Source of the DNA: Streptomyces sp. SLBN-31
GTDB taxonomy: Bacteria; Actinomycetota; Actinomycetes; Streptomycetales; Streptomycetaceae
NCBI RefSeq assembly: GCF_006715395.1
Contig: NZ_VFNC01000001.1
Span: 2,108,001-2,172,000, forward strand
Direction: 5' to 3'
DNA length: 64,000 nt
Shown: one piece after another, positions 1-8,497 of the stretch
Numbering within the stretch: the stretch's first letter is position 1
Layout of the letters: every line of letters starts with the position of its first letter
Translations under genes and position numbers: made by a program
Notes under the pieces: model-generated
What the model was told of the DNA's origin: nothing
What the model saw: only the letters and a program-made list of their open reading frames with translations
Databases searched by the model: none

Positions 1-1
1 T

Positions 2-496
2 CCCGGCATCCTCTTCCTGCTGCCGCTGTTCCTCCTCTACGTCAACATCGGCAACGCCACCGGCATCGCCCTGTTCGGCTCCCGCGGCGGCCTGATCCTC
101 ACCTACCTGACCTTCTCCCTGCCGTTCTCCATCTGGATGCTGATCGGATACTTCGACTCGGTGCCGCGCGACCTCGACGAGGCGGCGCTGGTGGACGGCT
201 GCGGCCCGCTCGGCGCCCTGTTCCGGGTGGTCGTGCCGGCCGCGATCCCCGGCATCGTCGCGGTCGCCGTCTACGCCTTCATGACCGCCTGGGGCGAGGT
301 GCTGTTCGCCTCCGTCATGACCAACGACACCACCCGCACGCTCGCCGTCGGCCTCCAGGGCTACTCCACGCTCAACGACGTGTACTGGAACCAGATCATG
401 GCCGCCTCGCTGGTCGTCAGCGTGCCCGTGGTCGCCGGCTTCCTGCTGCTGCAGCGCTATCTCGTCGCCGGGCTGACAGCGGGAGCCGTCAAGTGA
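2..496 (+). CDS. Sugar ABC transporter permease, MalG type (5' end outside window)
   Basis: This is the C-terminal part of an inner-membrane permease of a carbohydrate ABC importer. Hydrophobic helices flank the conserved EAA loop, seen here as [21 protein letters not shown], which contacts the ATPase subunit. The reading frame is open from the left edge, so at least 165 residues are present and roughly 110 are missing compared with the family's 270-290. It is followed directly by a GH1 beta-glucosidase whose earliest possible start overlaps the stop codon. This suggests an operon importing beta-glucosides such as cello-oligosaccharides, although the substrate is inferred from context only. 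Confidence 0.9.
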   Translation, partial: PGILFLLPLFLLYVNIGNATGIALFGSRGGLILTYLTFSLPFSIWMLIGYFDSVPRDLDEAALVDGCGPLGALFRVVVPAAIPGIVAVAVYAFMTAWGEVLFASVMTNDTTRTLAVGLQGYSTLNDVYWNQIMAASLVVSVPVVAGFLLLQRYLVAGLTAGAVK

Positions 497-525
497 CCAA
501 CTCCCATCGCCTCGAGAGGACTTCC

Positions 526-1890
526 GTGTCCGACCGCATCGACCTCGCCGCCTTCCCCCACGACTTCCTGTGGGGCACGGCCACAGCGGCGTACCAGATC
601 GAGGGAGCCGCCGCGGAGGACGGCCGCGGCCCGTCGATCTGGGACACCTACTCCCACACGCCCGGCAAGGTCGCCGGCAACGACAACGGAGACGTCGCCT
701 GCGACCACTACCACCGCTGGCGCGAGGACATCGGCCTGATGCGCCGACTGGGCACCAACGCCTACCGGTTGTCGGTCGCCTGGCCACGGGTGATGCCCGG
801 CGGCGACGGCCCGGTGAACCCCAAGGGCCTCGCCTTCTACGACGAGTTGATCGACGCCCTGCTGGAGGCGGACATCACCCCGTCCGTCACCCTCTACCAC
901 TGGGACCTGCCCCAGGCCCTCCAGGACCGCGGCGGCTGGCCCGAACGGGACACCGCCCTGGCGTTCGCCGAGTACGCCTCCGTCGTCGCCGAGCGCCTCG
1001 GCGACCGCGTGACGCAGTGGGCCACGCTCAACGAGCCGCTCTGCTCGGCCTGGATCGGCCACCTGGAAGGCAGGATGGCCCCGGGCCTCACCGACCTGAC
1101 GGCCGCCGTCCGCACCTCCTACCACCTGCTGCTCGGCCACGGCCTCGCCGTCGACGCCATCCGCGCCGCGGCCCCGTACGCCCAGGTCGGCATCGTCACC
1201 AACCTCTCCACGGTGCACGCCGCCACCGACCGCGAGGAGGACGTGGCGGCCGCCCGCAGGCAGGACGGCCACATCAACCGCTGGTGGCTGGACCCGGTGT
1301 ACGGCCGAGGCTTCCCGGCCGACATGCGCGAGGTCTACGGCGTCGAACTGCCCGAGCGCGAGGGTGACCTGGCGAGGATCGCCGCGCCACTCGACTGGCA
1401 CGGCCTGAACTACTACATGCCGTCCACCGTCGCCGACGACCCCTCGGCCCCGGCGCCCCACGTCCGCTCCGTGCGCCGCCTCGGCGTCCCGCGCACCGGC
1501 ATGGACTGGGAGATCGACGCGAACGGCATCGAGACGCTCCTGCTGCGCCTCACCGACGAGTACCCGATCCGCCGCCTGTACGTCACCGAGAACGGCTCCG
1601 CCTACCCGGACGTCGTACGCCCCGACGGAACCGTCGACGACCCGGAGCGCCAGGACTACATGGAGCGCCACCTCGCCGCCTGCGCCTCGGCCGTCCGCCA
1701 GGGCGCCCCGCTGGCCGGCTACTTCGCCTGGTCCCTGCTGGACAACTTCGAGTGGGCGTACGGCTACGACAAGCGGTTCGGACTGGTCCACGTGGACTAC
1801 GAGACCCAGAAGCGCACGATCAAGGGCACGGGACACCGGTACGCGGACATCATCCGGGCCCACCGCGGGAGGTCCTCGCAGGCCGCGTGA
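526..1890 (+). CDS. GH1 family beta-glucosidase
   Basis: This cytoplasmic retaining beta-glucosidase has about 454 residues, the usual length for GH1, and no signal peptide. The N-terminal [18 protein letters not shown] signature is present. The acid/base glutamate lies in TLNEP and the nucleophile glutamate in YVTENG near the C terminus, and the [13 protein letters not shown] signature is intact. GTG 526 was chosen because GAGAGGA lies 5 nt upstream and the family begins close to FLWG. GTG 493, with GGGAG 7 nt upstream and overlapping the permease stop, is a valid alternative. It probably hydrolyses the beta-glucoside imported by the upstream ABC system. A strong hairpin follows the gene. 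Confidence 0.95.
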   Translation: MSDRIDLAAFPHDFLWGTATAAYQIEGAAAEDGRGPSIWDTYSHTPGKVAGNDNGDVACDHYHRWREDIGLMRRLGTNAYRLSVAWPRVMPGGDGPVNPKGLAFYDELIDALLEADITPSVTLYHWDLPQALQDRGGWPERDTALAFAEYASVVAERLGDRVTQWATLNEPLCSAWIGHLEGRMAPGLTDLTAAVRTSYHLLLGHGLAVDAIRAAAPYAQVGIVTNLSTVHAATDREEDVAAARRQDGHINRWWLDPVYGRGFPADMREVYGVELPEREGDLARIAAPLDWHGLNYYMPSTVADDPSAPAPHVRSVRRLGVPRTGMDWEIDANGIETLLLRLTDEYPIRRLYVTENGSAYPDVVRPDGTVDDPERQDYMERHLAACASAVRQGAPLAGYFAWSLLDNFEWAYGYDKRFGLVHVDYETQKRTIKGTGHRYADIIRAHRGRSSQAA

Positions 1891-1929
1891 GCCGGCACGG
1901 CACGCGCGGGCTTCGCCGAGCCGCCGATC

Positions 1930-1966
1930 GACACGGGCCGGGCGGTCTCACCGCCCGGCCCGTGTC
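1930..1966. terminator. Strong bidirectional hairpin terminator
   Basis: A perfect 17-bp stem (GACACGGGCCGGGCGGT paired with its complement) closes a 3-nt CTC loop. It lies between the convergent ends of the beta-glucosidase and the minus-strand gene ending at 1982. There is no T-tract, as is usual in Streptomyces. Confidence 0.85.
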
Positions 1967-1981
1967 GCTGTGTCCACGCGA

Positions 1982-2374
1982 TCAGCAGTCCCTGAACTCC
2001 GGTGACTGGTTCAGTACCTGGGACCGGACGGAGGTGAAGCGGCCGTATGTCCAGCCGTCCCGCGCGCCCGGGCGGAACGCCGCCACGCGGTGGCAGTTCT
2101 GGAAGGCCAGTTCGATGCCGAAGTGGCGCTCCAGGCTGCCCCGGATCGCGTCGCTGGCCAGGGCGCGCAGCAGTTGCCCGCGTTCCCTCTCGGACGGCGG
2201 CGGGGTCTGGTTGTCGGCGAACTCGGCCGTGCCCGAGCCGAGTTCGGCGGCCAGGGAGGCGACGAGGTCGTAGGCGTAGGGGAGGGACGTGCGGACGGTG
2301 GCCACGAAGTCCTCCTCGCGGATGTCACCGGACTCGGCTGCGGCGAGGAGTTCGGGGGAGACGTCGAGAGACAT
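1982..2374 (-). CDS. SCO5389-family small protein, function unknown
   Basis: This 130-residue soluble protein has no signal peptide and no membrane segment. It begins MSLDVSPELLAAAESGD and contains the conserved stretches EFADNQTPPP, LLRALASDAIRG and FGIELAFQNCHRVA. From memory these match a small actinobacterial family named after S. coelicolor SCO5389, which has no assigned biochemical role. It lies 45 nt downstream of the MinD/CooC-like ATPase on the same strand, so the two are probably cotranscribed and may work together. The conserved Cys in FQNCHR and the terminal Cys are notable but no metal-binding motif is evident. Confidence 0.75.
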   Translation of the reverse strand: MSLDVSPELLAAAESGDIREEDFVATVRTSLPYAYDLVASLAAELGSGTAEFADNQTPPPSERERGQLLRALASDAIRGSLERHFGIELAFQNCHRVAAFRPGARDGWTYGRFTSVRSQVLNQSPEFRDC

Positions 2375-2419
2375 GGGGGGTTCCGTTCTGGTCGTGGATA
2401 TGGGTTGAGTGACGGCCGG

Positions 2420-3367
2420 TCAGGCCAGCGACGCCGGGCCCGGCACGAACTCCGGGTCGACCTGGTCCGCCAGGTCCTCGCCCGTGGCGCGGTCCGCCCA
2501 GGCGCGGGCGTTGCGCAGGTGGAACTCGACGGCGTGGCGGTGCAGGGTGTCCCAGTCCTTGGGGCGGGCGTCCACCGCCGCCCGCAGAACGTCCAGGGCG
2601 TGGCGGTTGTGCTCCTCCAACTCGCCCTTCGCACGGCCCTGTTCGTTCGCCCGTACCCAGGGCGAGTGGACCAGGTGGGTGAGGAGGTCGTCGCCCACCT
2701 GCTCCTTGAGGAAGAGCACGTCGTCCTCGCCGCTCACCTTGTTGCCGACGGCCGCGATCCGGATCCCGAACTCCCGGGCGTGGTCGCGGTACTGGCGGTA
2801 CACCGAGACACCCTTGCGCGTCGGCTCGACCACCAGGAACGTGAGGTCGAAGCGCGTGAACAGACCCGAGGCGAACGCGTCCGCGCCCGCCGTCATGTCG
2901 ACGACGACGTACTCGCCGGGGCCGTCGACCAGATGCCCCAGGTACAGCTCGACCCCGCCGAGCTTGGAGTGGTAGCAGGCCACCCCCAGGTCGCTCTCGT
3001 CGAACTTGCCCGTCACCATCAGCGGGACCCCGCCCGCGCGCCGGACGTGCCGCGCGTGCAGTTCGTCGTCGCCGAGCAGGCGCAGCAGACGGGAGCCGCG
3101 GCCCGGAGGCGTGGTCTTGATCATGGAATCGGCGGAGGCGATACGGGGGTTCGTGCCGCGCAAGTAGTCCTTGATCGCGGTGAGACGGGCCCCGAGCGGC
3201 GGGGCGGTGAAGGGGCCGCCGTCGTGCCCCAGCGCCTCGGCGAGGTGCTGGTTGATGTCGCCGTCGACGGCGAGCACGGGAGCGCCGGAGGCCAGCAGGC
3301 GGCGGGCGAAGAGCGCGGACAGGGTGGTCTTGCCGCTGCCGCCCTTGCCGACGAACGCCACCCGCAT
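2420..3367 (-). CDS. CooC/MinD-like P-loop ATPase
   Basis: This 315-residue cytoplasmic ATPase belongs to the SIMIBI class. The deviant Walker A motif GKGGSGKTT is at residues 8-16, followed by AVDGDINQHLAEALG. Later segments VVDMTAGADAFASG and FLVVEPTRKG match the switch and guanine/adenine-contact regions of CooC-type CO dehydrogenase maturation factors, which load nickel into enzymes. No CO dehydrogenase lies nearby, so the real client is unknown. The ATG has no clear Shine-Dalgarno sequence. A near-consensus Zur box lies 20-34 nt upstream, which suggests metal-responsive expression and would fit a metallochaperone or metal-allocation role. It probably forms an operon with the SCO5389-type gene. 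Confidence 0.8.
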   Translation of the reverse strand: MRVAFVGKGGSGKTTLSALFARRLLASGAPVLAVDGDINQHLAEALGHDGGPFTAPPLGARLTAIKDYLRGTNPRIASADSMIKTTPPGRGSRLLRLLGDDELHARHVRRAGGVPLMVTGKFDESDLGVACYHSKLGGVELYLGHLVDGPGEYVVVDMTAGADAFASGLFTRFDLTFLVVEPTRKGVSVYRQYRDHAREFGIRIAAVGNKVSGEDDVLFLKEQVGDDLLTHLVHSPWVRANEQGRAKGELEEHNRHALDVLRAAVDARPKDWDTLHRHAVEFHLRNARAWADRATGEDLADQVDPEFVPGPASLA

Positions 3368-3386
3368 TACCGGTCCGACCCAGTTT

Positions 3387-3401
3387 TGAAAATGAATGTC
3401 A
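3387..3401. promoter_or_regulatory. Candidate Zur box
   Basis: TGAAAATGAATGTCA matches the Streptomyces 7-1-7 Zur consensus TGAAAATGATTTTCA at 13 of 15 positions. It sits in an unusually AT-rich spacer between the CooC-like ATPase (start 3367) and the divergent GNAT/metallophore-type remnant. The match is direct; regulation by zinc is inferred. Confidence 0.6.
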
Positions 3402-3477
3402 TGTGGCTAGGTTGTAGGCAGCTTCCGAGGTTCTGTCAAATCGCGATGATCAAGGCGGACTGCTTAATGCAGATGAT

Positions 3478-3915
3478 GTGCAAGTGCATGATGATTGCAT
3501 CAGGGCCGCGGGCCCGGACGACCTCGACGGTGCGCGAGCCGTGATGCTCGACACCGTGTACCGCGACTTCGGCACCGGCTACGTGCCCCGATGGCACGGC
3601 GACATCGTCGATCCGGCCGCCGCCTACCTCGCCCCCGAGCGGCACGCCCTGCTCGTGGCGCTCGCCCCGGGCGGCGAGGTCGCCGCCACCGCCGCCCTGG
3701 ACTCCCGCGGCCCCGCCCACCCGCCGAACCCGCGCCGGCTCGCCGAGCGTTACCCCTCCGGCGAGACCGCCCAACTGCGCCGCGTCTACGTCCGCCCCGA
3801 GCACCGCCGCCGCGGGCTCGCCCGCCGACTGGTCGGCGAACTCCTCGCCTTCGCGGCCGCCGACGGCGGCTACCGCTCCGTCTACCTGCACACCGACCCG
3901 GCGGTGCCGGGCGCC
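3478..3915 (+). pseudogene. GNAT acetyltransferase remnant, C-terminally truncated
   Basis: A GNAT-like reading frame of about 145 residues opens at GTG 3478 (GTG 3484 also possible). It contains AAGPDDLDGARAVMLDTVYR and the acetyl-CoA-binding pyrophosphate loop VRPEHRRRGLARRLVGELL, then VYLHTDPAVPGA. Beyond about 3910 the frame turns into arginine-rich nonsense while a peptide-permease sequence begins in another frame. The gene is therefore broken by a deletion that removed the GNAT C terminus, anything between, and the start of the permease gene. GNAT genes accompany some opine-metallophore/peptide importers, which fits the neighbouring fragments. The nearby Zur-like box could have been its operator. 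Confidence 0.7.
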
Positions 3916-3916
3916 G

Positions 3917-5488
3917 TTGCACCTGCTAGGCCAGTGGGCCGGCGGACTGTGGCACGGGGACGCGGGCCGCTCGTGGCTCTCCGGTGCCGCGGTCGCACCC
4001 GCCGTACTGCAGGCGCTGGGCGTGTCCCTGCTGCTGATGGCGGTGGCCCTCGTGGCCGCCGCGGGCACGGCCGCGCTGGTGTGCGCCCGCACCCTGTACC
4101 GGCGGGGCGGGCGGCGACGGGCGGGCGGCGGCTCCGCGGTCCTCGCTGCGCTGCCCGAGTTCCTCACCGCGTCCGTGCTGGCCACCGTCGTCGGCGTACA
4201 ACTCGGCTGGCTGCCCGCCCTCGGCTGGTACGGGCCCCGCTGGACCGTGCTTCCCGCGCTCGCCCTCGGCCTGCCCGCCGGGGCCGTCCTCGGGCGGCTC
4301 CTCGACGACCTGCTGCCCGGCGCCTTCGCCGAGCCCTGGGCCGTGGCCGCCGTCGCCCGCGGACTGCCCCGCCGGTGCATCGCCCGGCACGCGGTGCACC
4401 GCTGTCTGCCCGGACTCCTGCCCAACCTCGGCCTGTTCGTGGTCGGGCTGACCGGCGGATCCGTCGCCGTGGAGCAGATCTTCGACATCCCCGGCCTCGG
4501 CCGCACCACTCTCCAGGCCGCCCTCGCCCAGGACCTGCCGGTCCTGCAGGCCGGCACCCTCGTCCTCGTCCTGCTCGCCGCCGCGGCCGCGGGCGCCGCC
4601 CGGCTCGCCGCCCGCCTGCTGACCGGCCCCGCCCTGCGCGACGGCGCCCTGCCCACCCTGCACCGGCCCACGCCGCCCGCACGCGGCGCCCAACCCCTCG
4701 TTCACGGCGGGGCGTTGCTCGTCGTCATCGCCCTCGGCCTGCCCCGTGACCCGGTCGCCCTCGACACCGGCCGGCGGCTCCGACCACCCTCCTGGGCCCA
4801 CCCGTTCGGGACCGACGCGCTCGGCTGCGACATGCTCGGCCGGGTCGCCCACGGCGCGTTCGACACCCTGCTGCTCGCCGTCGCCATCGGTGCCGTCTCC
4901 CTGCTGGCCGGCCTGGTGCTCGGGGCACTGCCCCGCCTGTCCGGGCCGCTGGCCGACACCCTCAACGCCGTACCGCCCGTCCTCGGCGCGCTGCTGGTGA
5001 CCGCCGTCGCGGGCAGCGGACCGGCCACGCCGGCGATCGCCGTGAGCGCCGTCGCCTGGGCGCCGCTCGCCGCGCACACCTCCGCACTGCTGCGGCAGGA
5101 GCGGGCCGCGCCGCACGTCACCGTGGCCCGCGGGCTGGGCGCGTGCCGCCGGCACCTGCTCCGGGGCGCGCTGCTGCCGGCCGTCCTGCCGCCCGTCACC
5201 CGGCACGCCCTGCTCCGGCTGCCCGGCACCGCTCTCGCCCTCGCCTCGCTGGCCTTCCTCGGACTGGGGGCCCAACCGCCCTCCCCCGAATGGGGGTTGC
5301 TGCTCGCCGAGAACCAGCCCTACGCCGAGCGGGCCCCCTGGGCGGTCCTCGCCCCGGCCGCGGTACTCGCGCTGCTCGGCGCGCTGGCGGTGAGCGCGGC
5401 CGGGGGAGTACGGCGGCCACGGCGTTCTGCGACGGAAGCCGCCATGGAACAGCCGTCCCGCGCGCGGGAGCCGGCGGGCGCGAGATGA
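3917..5488 (+). pseudogene. Fused DppB-DppC-type ABC permease, 5' truncated
   Basis: This long open frame of about 523 residues carries two peptide/nickel/opine-type permease domains in tandem. The first starts abruptly at LLGQWAGGLWHGDAGRSWLSG, a motif that normally lies about 80-90 residues into DppB, and ends after VEQIFDIPGLGRTTLQAAL. The second contains HPFGTDALGCDMLGRV and the C-terminal LAFLGLGAQPPSPEWG typical of DppC. The N-terminal helix of DppB, the start codon and any ribosome site are missing; the first available codon is a TTG at the deletion joint. No substrate-binding protein or ATPases are present, so even if translated it could not make an importer. It is most likely a relic. 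Confidence 0.75.
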
Positions 5489-5942
5489 CGTCACCGACGA
5501 TCCGCCTGCCACGGGCCGAGAAGGGCGGCACCCGCCTCACCCCCGTGCTCAGGCTGCTGATCCTCACCCAACTCGCCTTCAACCTCGGCTTCTTCGCTGC
5601 GGACGTTCAGCCAGCAGGGGCTGTTCGTGGTGGGCGGGGCACTGGCCGACCGGTACGGGATACGGCCGGTGGTGCCGGCCGGGTGCGCGCTGCGGATCGC
5701 CGGGTTCGTGTGGCTCGGGTTCGCGCGCGAGACCTGGGCGGTGATCGGGTCGGTGCTGCTGATCGGCTTCGCCGCCGCGCTGTTCTCCCCCGCCGTGGAG
5801 TCCGAAGCCGCCCGGCAGGCAGTGGCATTGGAGCAGCGCCGCGACGGGCACCCTCCTGGACGCCGGACTCCCACCGGCGGCACCGTGGCTGGCCCTGGCG
5901 GCCGTACCACTGGCGGCGACCGCACTCCTACCGCGCCACTAG
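5485..5942 (+). pseudogene. MFS exporter remnant with two internal deletions
   Basis: An ATG overlapping the permease stop (ATGA) opens MTSPTIRLPRAEKGGTRLT and a first helix LRLLILTQLAFNLGFFA. At about 5598 the frame changes to LRTFSQQGLFVVGGALADRY, the MFS loop after helix 2, through LLIGFAAALFSPAVESEAAR. At about 5835-5850 it shifts again to a C-terminal tail LLDAGLPPAAPWLALAAV ending at a TAG at 5942. About 150 of some 400 expected residues survive, in three frames. This reads as an MFS gene that has suffered two clean internal deletions. In opine-metallophore loci an MFS pump exports the metallophore (CntE-like), which would match the permease and GNAT fragments. Confidence 0.75.
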
Positions 5943-5952
5943 GCTCGCCGCC

Positions 5953-6390
5953 ATGAAGATCCAGGTGGAGACCGTCCGGGAAGCGGACCAGGAACTCGTC
6001 GAAGCCTTCGGACGTCTGCTGCCGCAACTGTCCCGTTCCGCGCGGCCGCTCGACGCCCGGGCCCTCGCCCGCCTTCTCGCGTCCGACGCGACCACCGTCC
6101 TCGTCGCCCGTGCCGACCACGACATCGTCGGCACCCTGACCCTGACGATGGTGCCGCTGCCGTCCGGGCTGCGTGCCCGGATCGAGGACGTGATCGTCGA
6201 CGAGGCTGCGCGAGGTCACGGGATCGCCGGGCTGCTGATGGAACAGGCGCTGGGACTGGCCCGCGAGGCCGGAACCCGCACCGTCGACCTCACCTCCCGA
6301 CCGGACCGCGAGGCGGCGAACCGGCTCTACGAGCGGCTCGGCTTCCAGCAGCGCGGATCGACCGTGTACCGGTACCCGGTCGGGGGATGA
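5953..6390 (+). CDS. GNAT family N-acetyltransferase
   Basis: This intact 145-residue single-domain acetyltransferase has core strands around VLVARADHDIVGTLTLTMVP and the conserved acetyl-CoA loop IEDVIVDEAARGHGIAGLLMEQAL. The usual C-terminal motif follows (DLTSRPDREAANRLYERLGF). The substrate cannot be predicted. The ATG lies 10 nt after the MFS-remnant stop, with no strong Shine-Dalgarno sequence. It ends opposite the convergent CDP-alcohol phosphotransferase gene. Unlike the three fragments upstream it shows no frame disruption, so it is probably functional. Confidence 0.85.
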   Translation: MKIQVETVREADQELVEAFGRLLPQLSRSARPLDARALARLLASDATTVLVARADHDIVGTLTLTMVPLPSGLRARIEDVIVDEAARGHGIAGLLMEQALGLAREAGTRTVDLTSRPDREAANRLYERLGFQQRGSTVYRYPVGG

Positions 6391-6407
6391 GGAGGCGGCA
6401 CCTCGCC

Positions 6408-6438
6408 GAGCACGGCACCGTCACTCGTGCCGGCGCTC
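6408..6438. terminator. Possible imperfect terminator hairpin
   Basis: An imperfect inverted repeat (GAGCACGGCAC against GTGCCGGCGCTC, one bulge) sits in the 76-nt gap between two convergent genes. The fold is weaker than the other terminators in this window. Confidence 0.35.
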
Positions 6439-6466
6439 CGAACGGCACCCCCGCCCGTCCCGCCGC

Positions 6467-7243
6467 TCAGGACGCCACCTTCTCCCGTTCCGTCGCCAGT
6501 TCCAGCATTTCCTCCACCTCGGCCTCGCGGATGCGGGACGTGGTGTGGAGGTAGTGGATGTCGCGACCGAAGGACCAGGTCAGGGAGGTGAGGGCGAGGG
6601 CCGTGACGGCGAAGGAGGCTGCTGCGGGGAGGTAGCCCGAGGCGGCCAGGAGGAGGAAGACGCCCTGCATCGCGGCCACCGTCTTGCGGGCCATGCTCGG
6701 GGGGAGCGGGGCGTTGAGCCACGGGTAGACGCGGGCCGCCGCCACGAACGCGTAGCGCATCCCGCCTATCAGCAGGACCCACGGGCCCTCCTGCATGGAG
6801 ACGTACACGCTCAGTACCAGGATCAGGAACGCGTCCACCTCCATGTCGAAGCGGGCGCCCAGCGGCGTCGAGGTGCCCGTGGCGCGGGCCACCTTGCCGT
6901 CCACACCGTCGAGGATCAGGGCGACGGCCGTGAGACCGACGAAGACGGTGACCGGCGGTGAGCTCTCGAAGGAGTCGGCGACCAGGGCGGTCACACCCCC
7001 GACCAGGGTCGCGCGGCCGAGGGTCACCCGGTTGGCCGGGCCGAAGGAACGCGGCCGGGTGCGGTGCAGCGCCCGGGAGAGCACCGCCCACGTGGCGACG
7101 GCGAAGGCGAGGCCGGTCAGCCAGCCCGCCGGCCCCATGCCGATCGCCGTACCGAGCAGGGCCAGCAACAGGATCTGCACGCCCGCTCCCACAGCGGTCT
7201 CCTGCTGGACCAGCCTTGCGTCGTAAGTGTTGTTCAGGGCCAC
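6467..7243 (-). CDS. CDP-alcohol phosphatidyltransferase family membrane enzyme
   Basis: This 258-residue integral membrane protein carries the full CDP-alcohol phosphotransferase signature D-x2-DG-x2-AR-x8-G-x3-D-x3-D at residues 112-137 (DGVDGKVAR...GARFDMEVD). Such enzymes transfer a phospho-alcohol from a CDP-activated donor to an acceptor alcohol, often making phospholipids or lipid-linked polyols. GTG 7243 was chosen because GGAGG lies 7 nt upstream; ATG 7261 is the alternative. It is divergent from the dehydrogenase at 7350 across 106 nt. Its place beside a glycosyltransferase and a UPF0104-type membrane protein suggests that it anchors, or builds the lipid part of, the cluster's product. 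The substrates are unknown. Confidence 0.88.
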   Translation of the reverse strand: MALNNTYDARLVQQETAVGAGVQILLLALLGTAIGMGPAGWLTGLAFAVATWAVLSRALHRTRPRSFGPANRVTLGRATLVGGVTALVADSFESSPPVTVFVGLTAVALILDGVDGKVARATGTSTPLGARFDMEVDAFLILVLSVYVSMQEGPWVLLIGGMRYAFVAAARVYPWLNAPLPPSMARKTVAAMQGVFLLLAASGYLPAAASFAVTALALTSLTWSFGRDIHYLHTTSRIREAEVEEMLELATEREKVAS

Positions 7244-7349
7244 CGCACACCCTCCGGCCATGTGACAGAGTCGATCACGCCGCGTACTGTGCGCGGCCTG
7301 TGCACACCTCGGTACGTGAACCACTTCCCGATCGTTCAGGAGGACGTCG

Positions 7350-8330
7350 ATGAACCGCGTCGCACGCGCGTTCTGGCTGGATCGCCCGGGCGAGGGCCGG
7401 ATACGGGACGTCGACCTGCCGGAACCCGCGGGGGACGAGGTACTGGTGCGCTCACTCTTCTCCGGTGTGAGCCGTGGGACGGAGACCCTCGTCTTCCGGG
7501 GCGGAGTGCCCGAGAGCCAGCACGCGGCCATGCGCGCCCCCTTCCAGGAAGGCGACTTCCCGGCCCCCGTGAAGTACGGCTACCTGAACGTGGGAGTGGT
7601 GGAGGAGGGGCCCGACGGACTGGCCGGGCGGACCGTGTTCTGCCTCTATCCGCACCAGACCCGGTACGTCGTACCCGCCGACGCCGTCACCGTCGTACCG
7701 GACACCGTGCCCGCCGAGCGGGCCGTCCTCGCCGGCACCGTGGAGACCGCCGTCAACGCCCTCTGGGACGCCGCGCCCCTGATCGGCGACCGGATCACCG
7801 TCGTCGGCGGCGGCATGGTCGGCTGCTCGGTGGCCGCACTGCTCGCGCGCTTCCCGGGCGTGAGGGTGCAGCTCGTGGACGCCGACCCCGCACGGGCCAG
7901 GGTCGCCCGGGCCCTCGGCGTCGACTTCGCCCTGCCGGCGGACGCAGAGGGCGAGCGGGACCTCGTCGTCCACGCCAGTGCCACCGAGCAGGGGCTCGCC
8001 CGCTCCCTCGAACTGCTCCGTGCCGAGGGCACGGTGATCGAACTCAGCTGGTACGGCGACCGGAAGGTCTCCCTCCCGCTCGGCGAGGCCTTCCACTCCC
8101 GCCGGCTCGTCATCCGCTCCAGCCAGGTCGGCACCGTCTCCCCCCGCCGCGCCGGCCGGAGCTACGCCGACCGGCTCGCCCTCGCCCTCGAACTGCTCGC
8201 CGACCCGGCGCTCGACGCCCTCGTCACCGGCGAGTCCGCCTTCGACGAACTGCCGGACCTCATGCCGAAGCTGGCCTCCGGGGAGCTGCCCGCGCTGTGC
8301 CACCGGATCCGGTACGAGGACACACTCTGA
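7350..8330 (+). CDS. MDR-superfamily dehydrogenase, BchC-like, zinc-motif-poor
   Basis: This 326-residue medium-chain dehydrogenase has the N-terminal segment [19 protein letters not shown], typical of the BchC-like branch. The Rossmann NAD(P) loop is [14 protein letters not shown] at about residues 150-163. The usual catalytic-zinc motif GHE is replaced by [12 protein letters not shown] and no structural four-Cys lobe is seen, so it probably works without zinc. AGGAGG lies 6 nt before the ATG. It is the first gene of the plus-strand block leading to the pterin-synthase homologue. It probably oxidises or reduces a sugar or pterin side-chain carbonyl, but the substrate cannot be read from sequence. 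Confidence 0.87.
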   Translation: MNRVARAFWLDRPGEGRIRDVDLPEPAGDEVLVRSLFSGVSRGTETLVFRGGVPESQHAAMRAPFQEGDFPAPVKYGYLNVGVVEEGPDGLAGRTVFCLYPHQTRYVVPADAVTVVPDTVPAERAVLAGTVETAVNALWDAAPLIGDRITVVGGGMVGCSVAALLARFPGVRVQLVDADPARARVARALGVDFALPADAEGERDLVVHASATEQGLARSLELLRAEGTVIELSWYGDRKVSLPLGEAFHSRRLVIRSSQVGTVSPRRAGRSYADRLALALELLADPALDALVTGESAFDELPDLMPKLASGELPALCHRIRYEDTL

Positions 8331-8442
8331 CGCGGTCGTTCCATCAGGGACGACTCCCGGGACCGGGGCAAGACCGCCTGACCTGAGAAAAGAGTGAGGG
8401 ACGGCTGAACGCGGGCAACCGAAGAGCCGTACTACACGGCAT

Positions 8443-8466
8443 CCCCCGGCGACCGACTGCCGGGGG
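8443..8466 (+). other. Leader hairpin before the PTPS-like gene
   Basis: A perfect 8-bp stem (CCCCCGGC with GCCGGGGG) and 8-nt loop lies 18 nt before the Shine-Dalgarno sequence of the TTG-started PTPS-like gene, in a 167-nt gap. It could be a partial terminator or attenuator separating expression of the dehydrogenase from the downstream genes. Confidence 0.4.
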
Positions 8467-8497
8467 GCCAGACGCGCCGCACCTGGAGGGTCGTCCG

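Noticed and set aside
457..1863. A 468-codon open frame antisense to the beta-glucosidase.
   Set aside because: High-GC shadow of a well-supported GH1 gene; biased Val/Gly/Arg composition, no motifs and no ribosome site.
3479..3499. TGCAA and TTGCA inverted repeat resembling a nickel-regulator (Nur) box.
   Set aside because: The known Nur site has a 5-nt spacer between TTGCAA-like arms; here the spacer is 11 nt and the arms are short.
2090..3544. A long plus-strand open frame opposite the CooC-like ATPase and the SCO5389-type gene.
   Set aside because: Antisense shadow with repetitive Gly/Val/Arg composition. Both minus-strand genes have clear family motifs.
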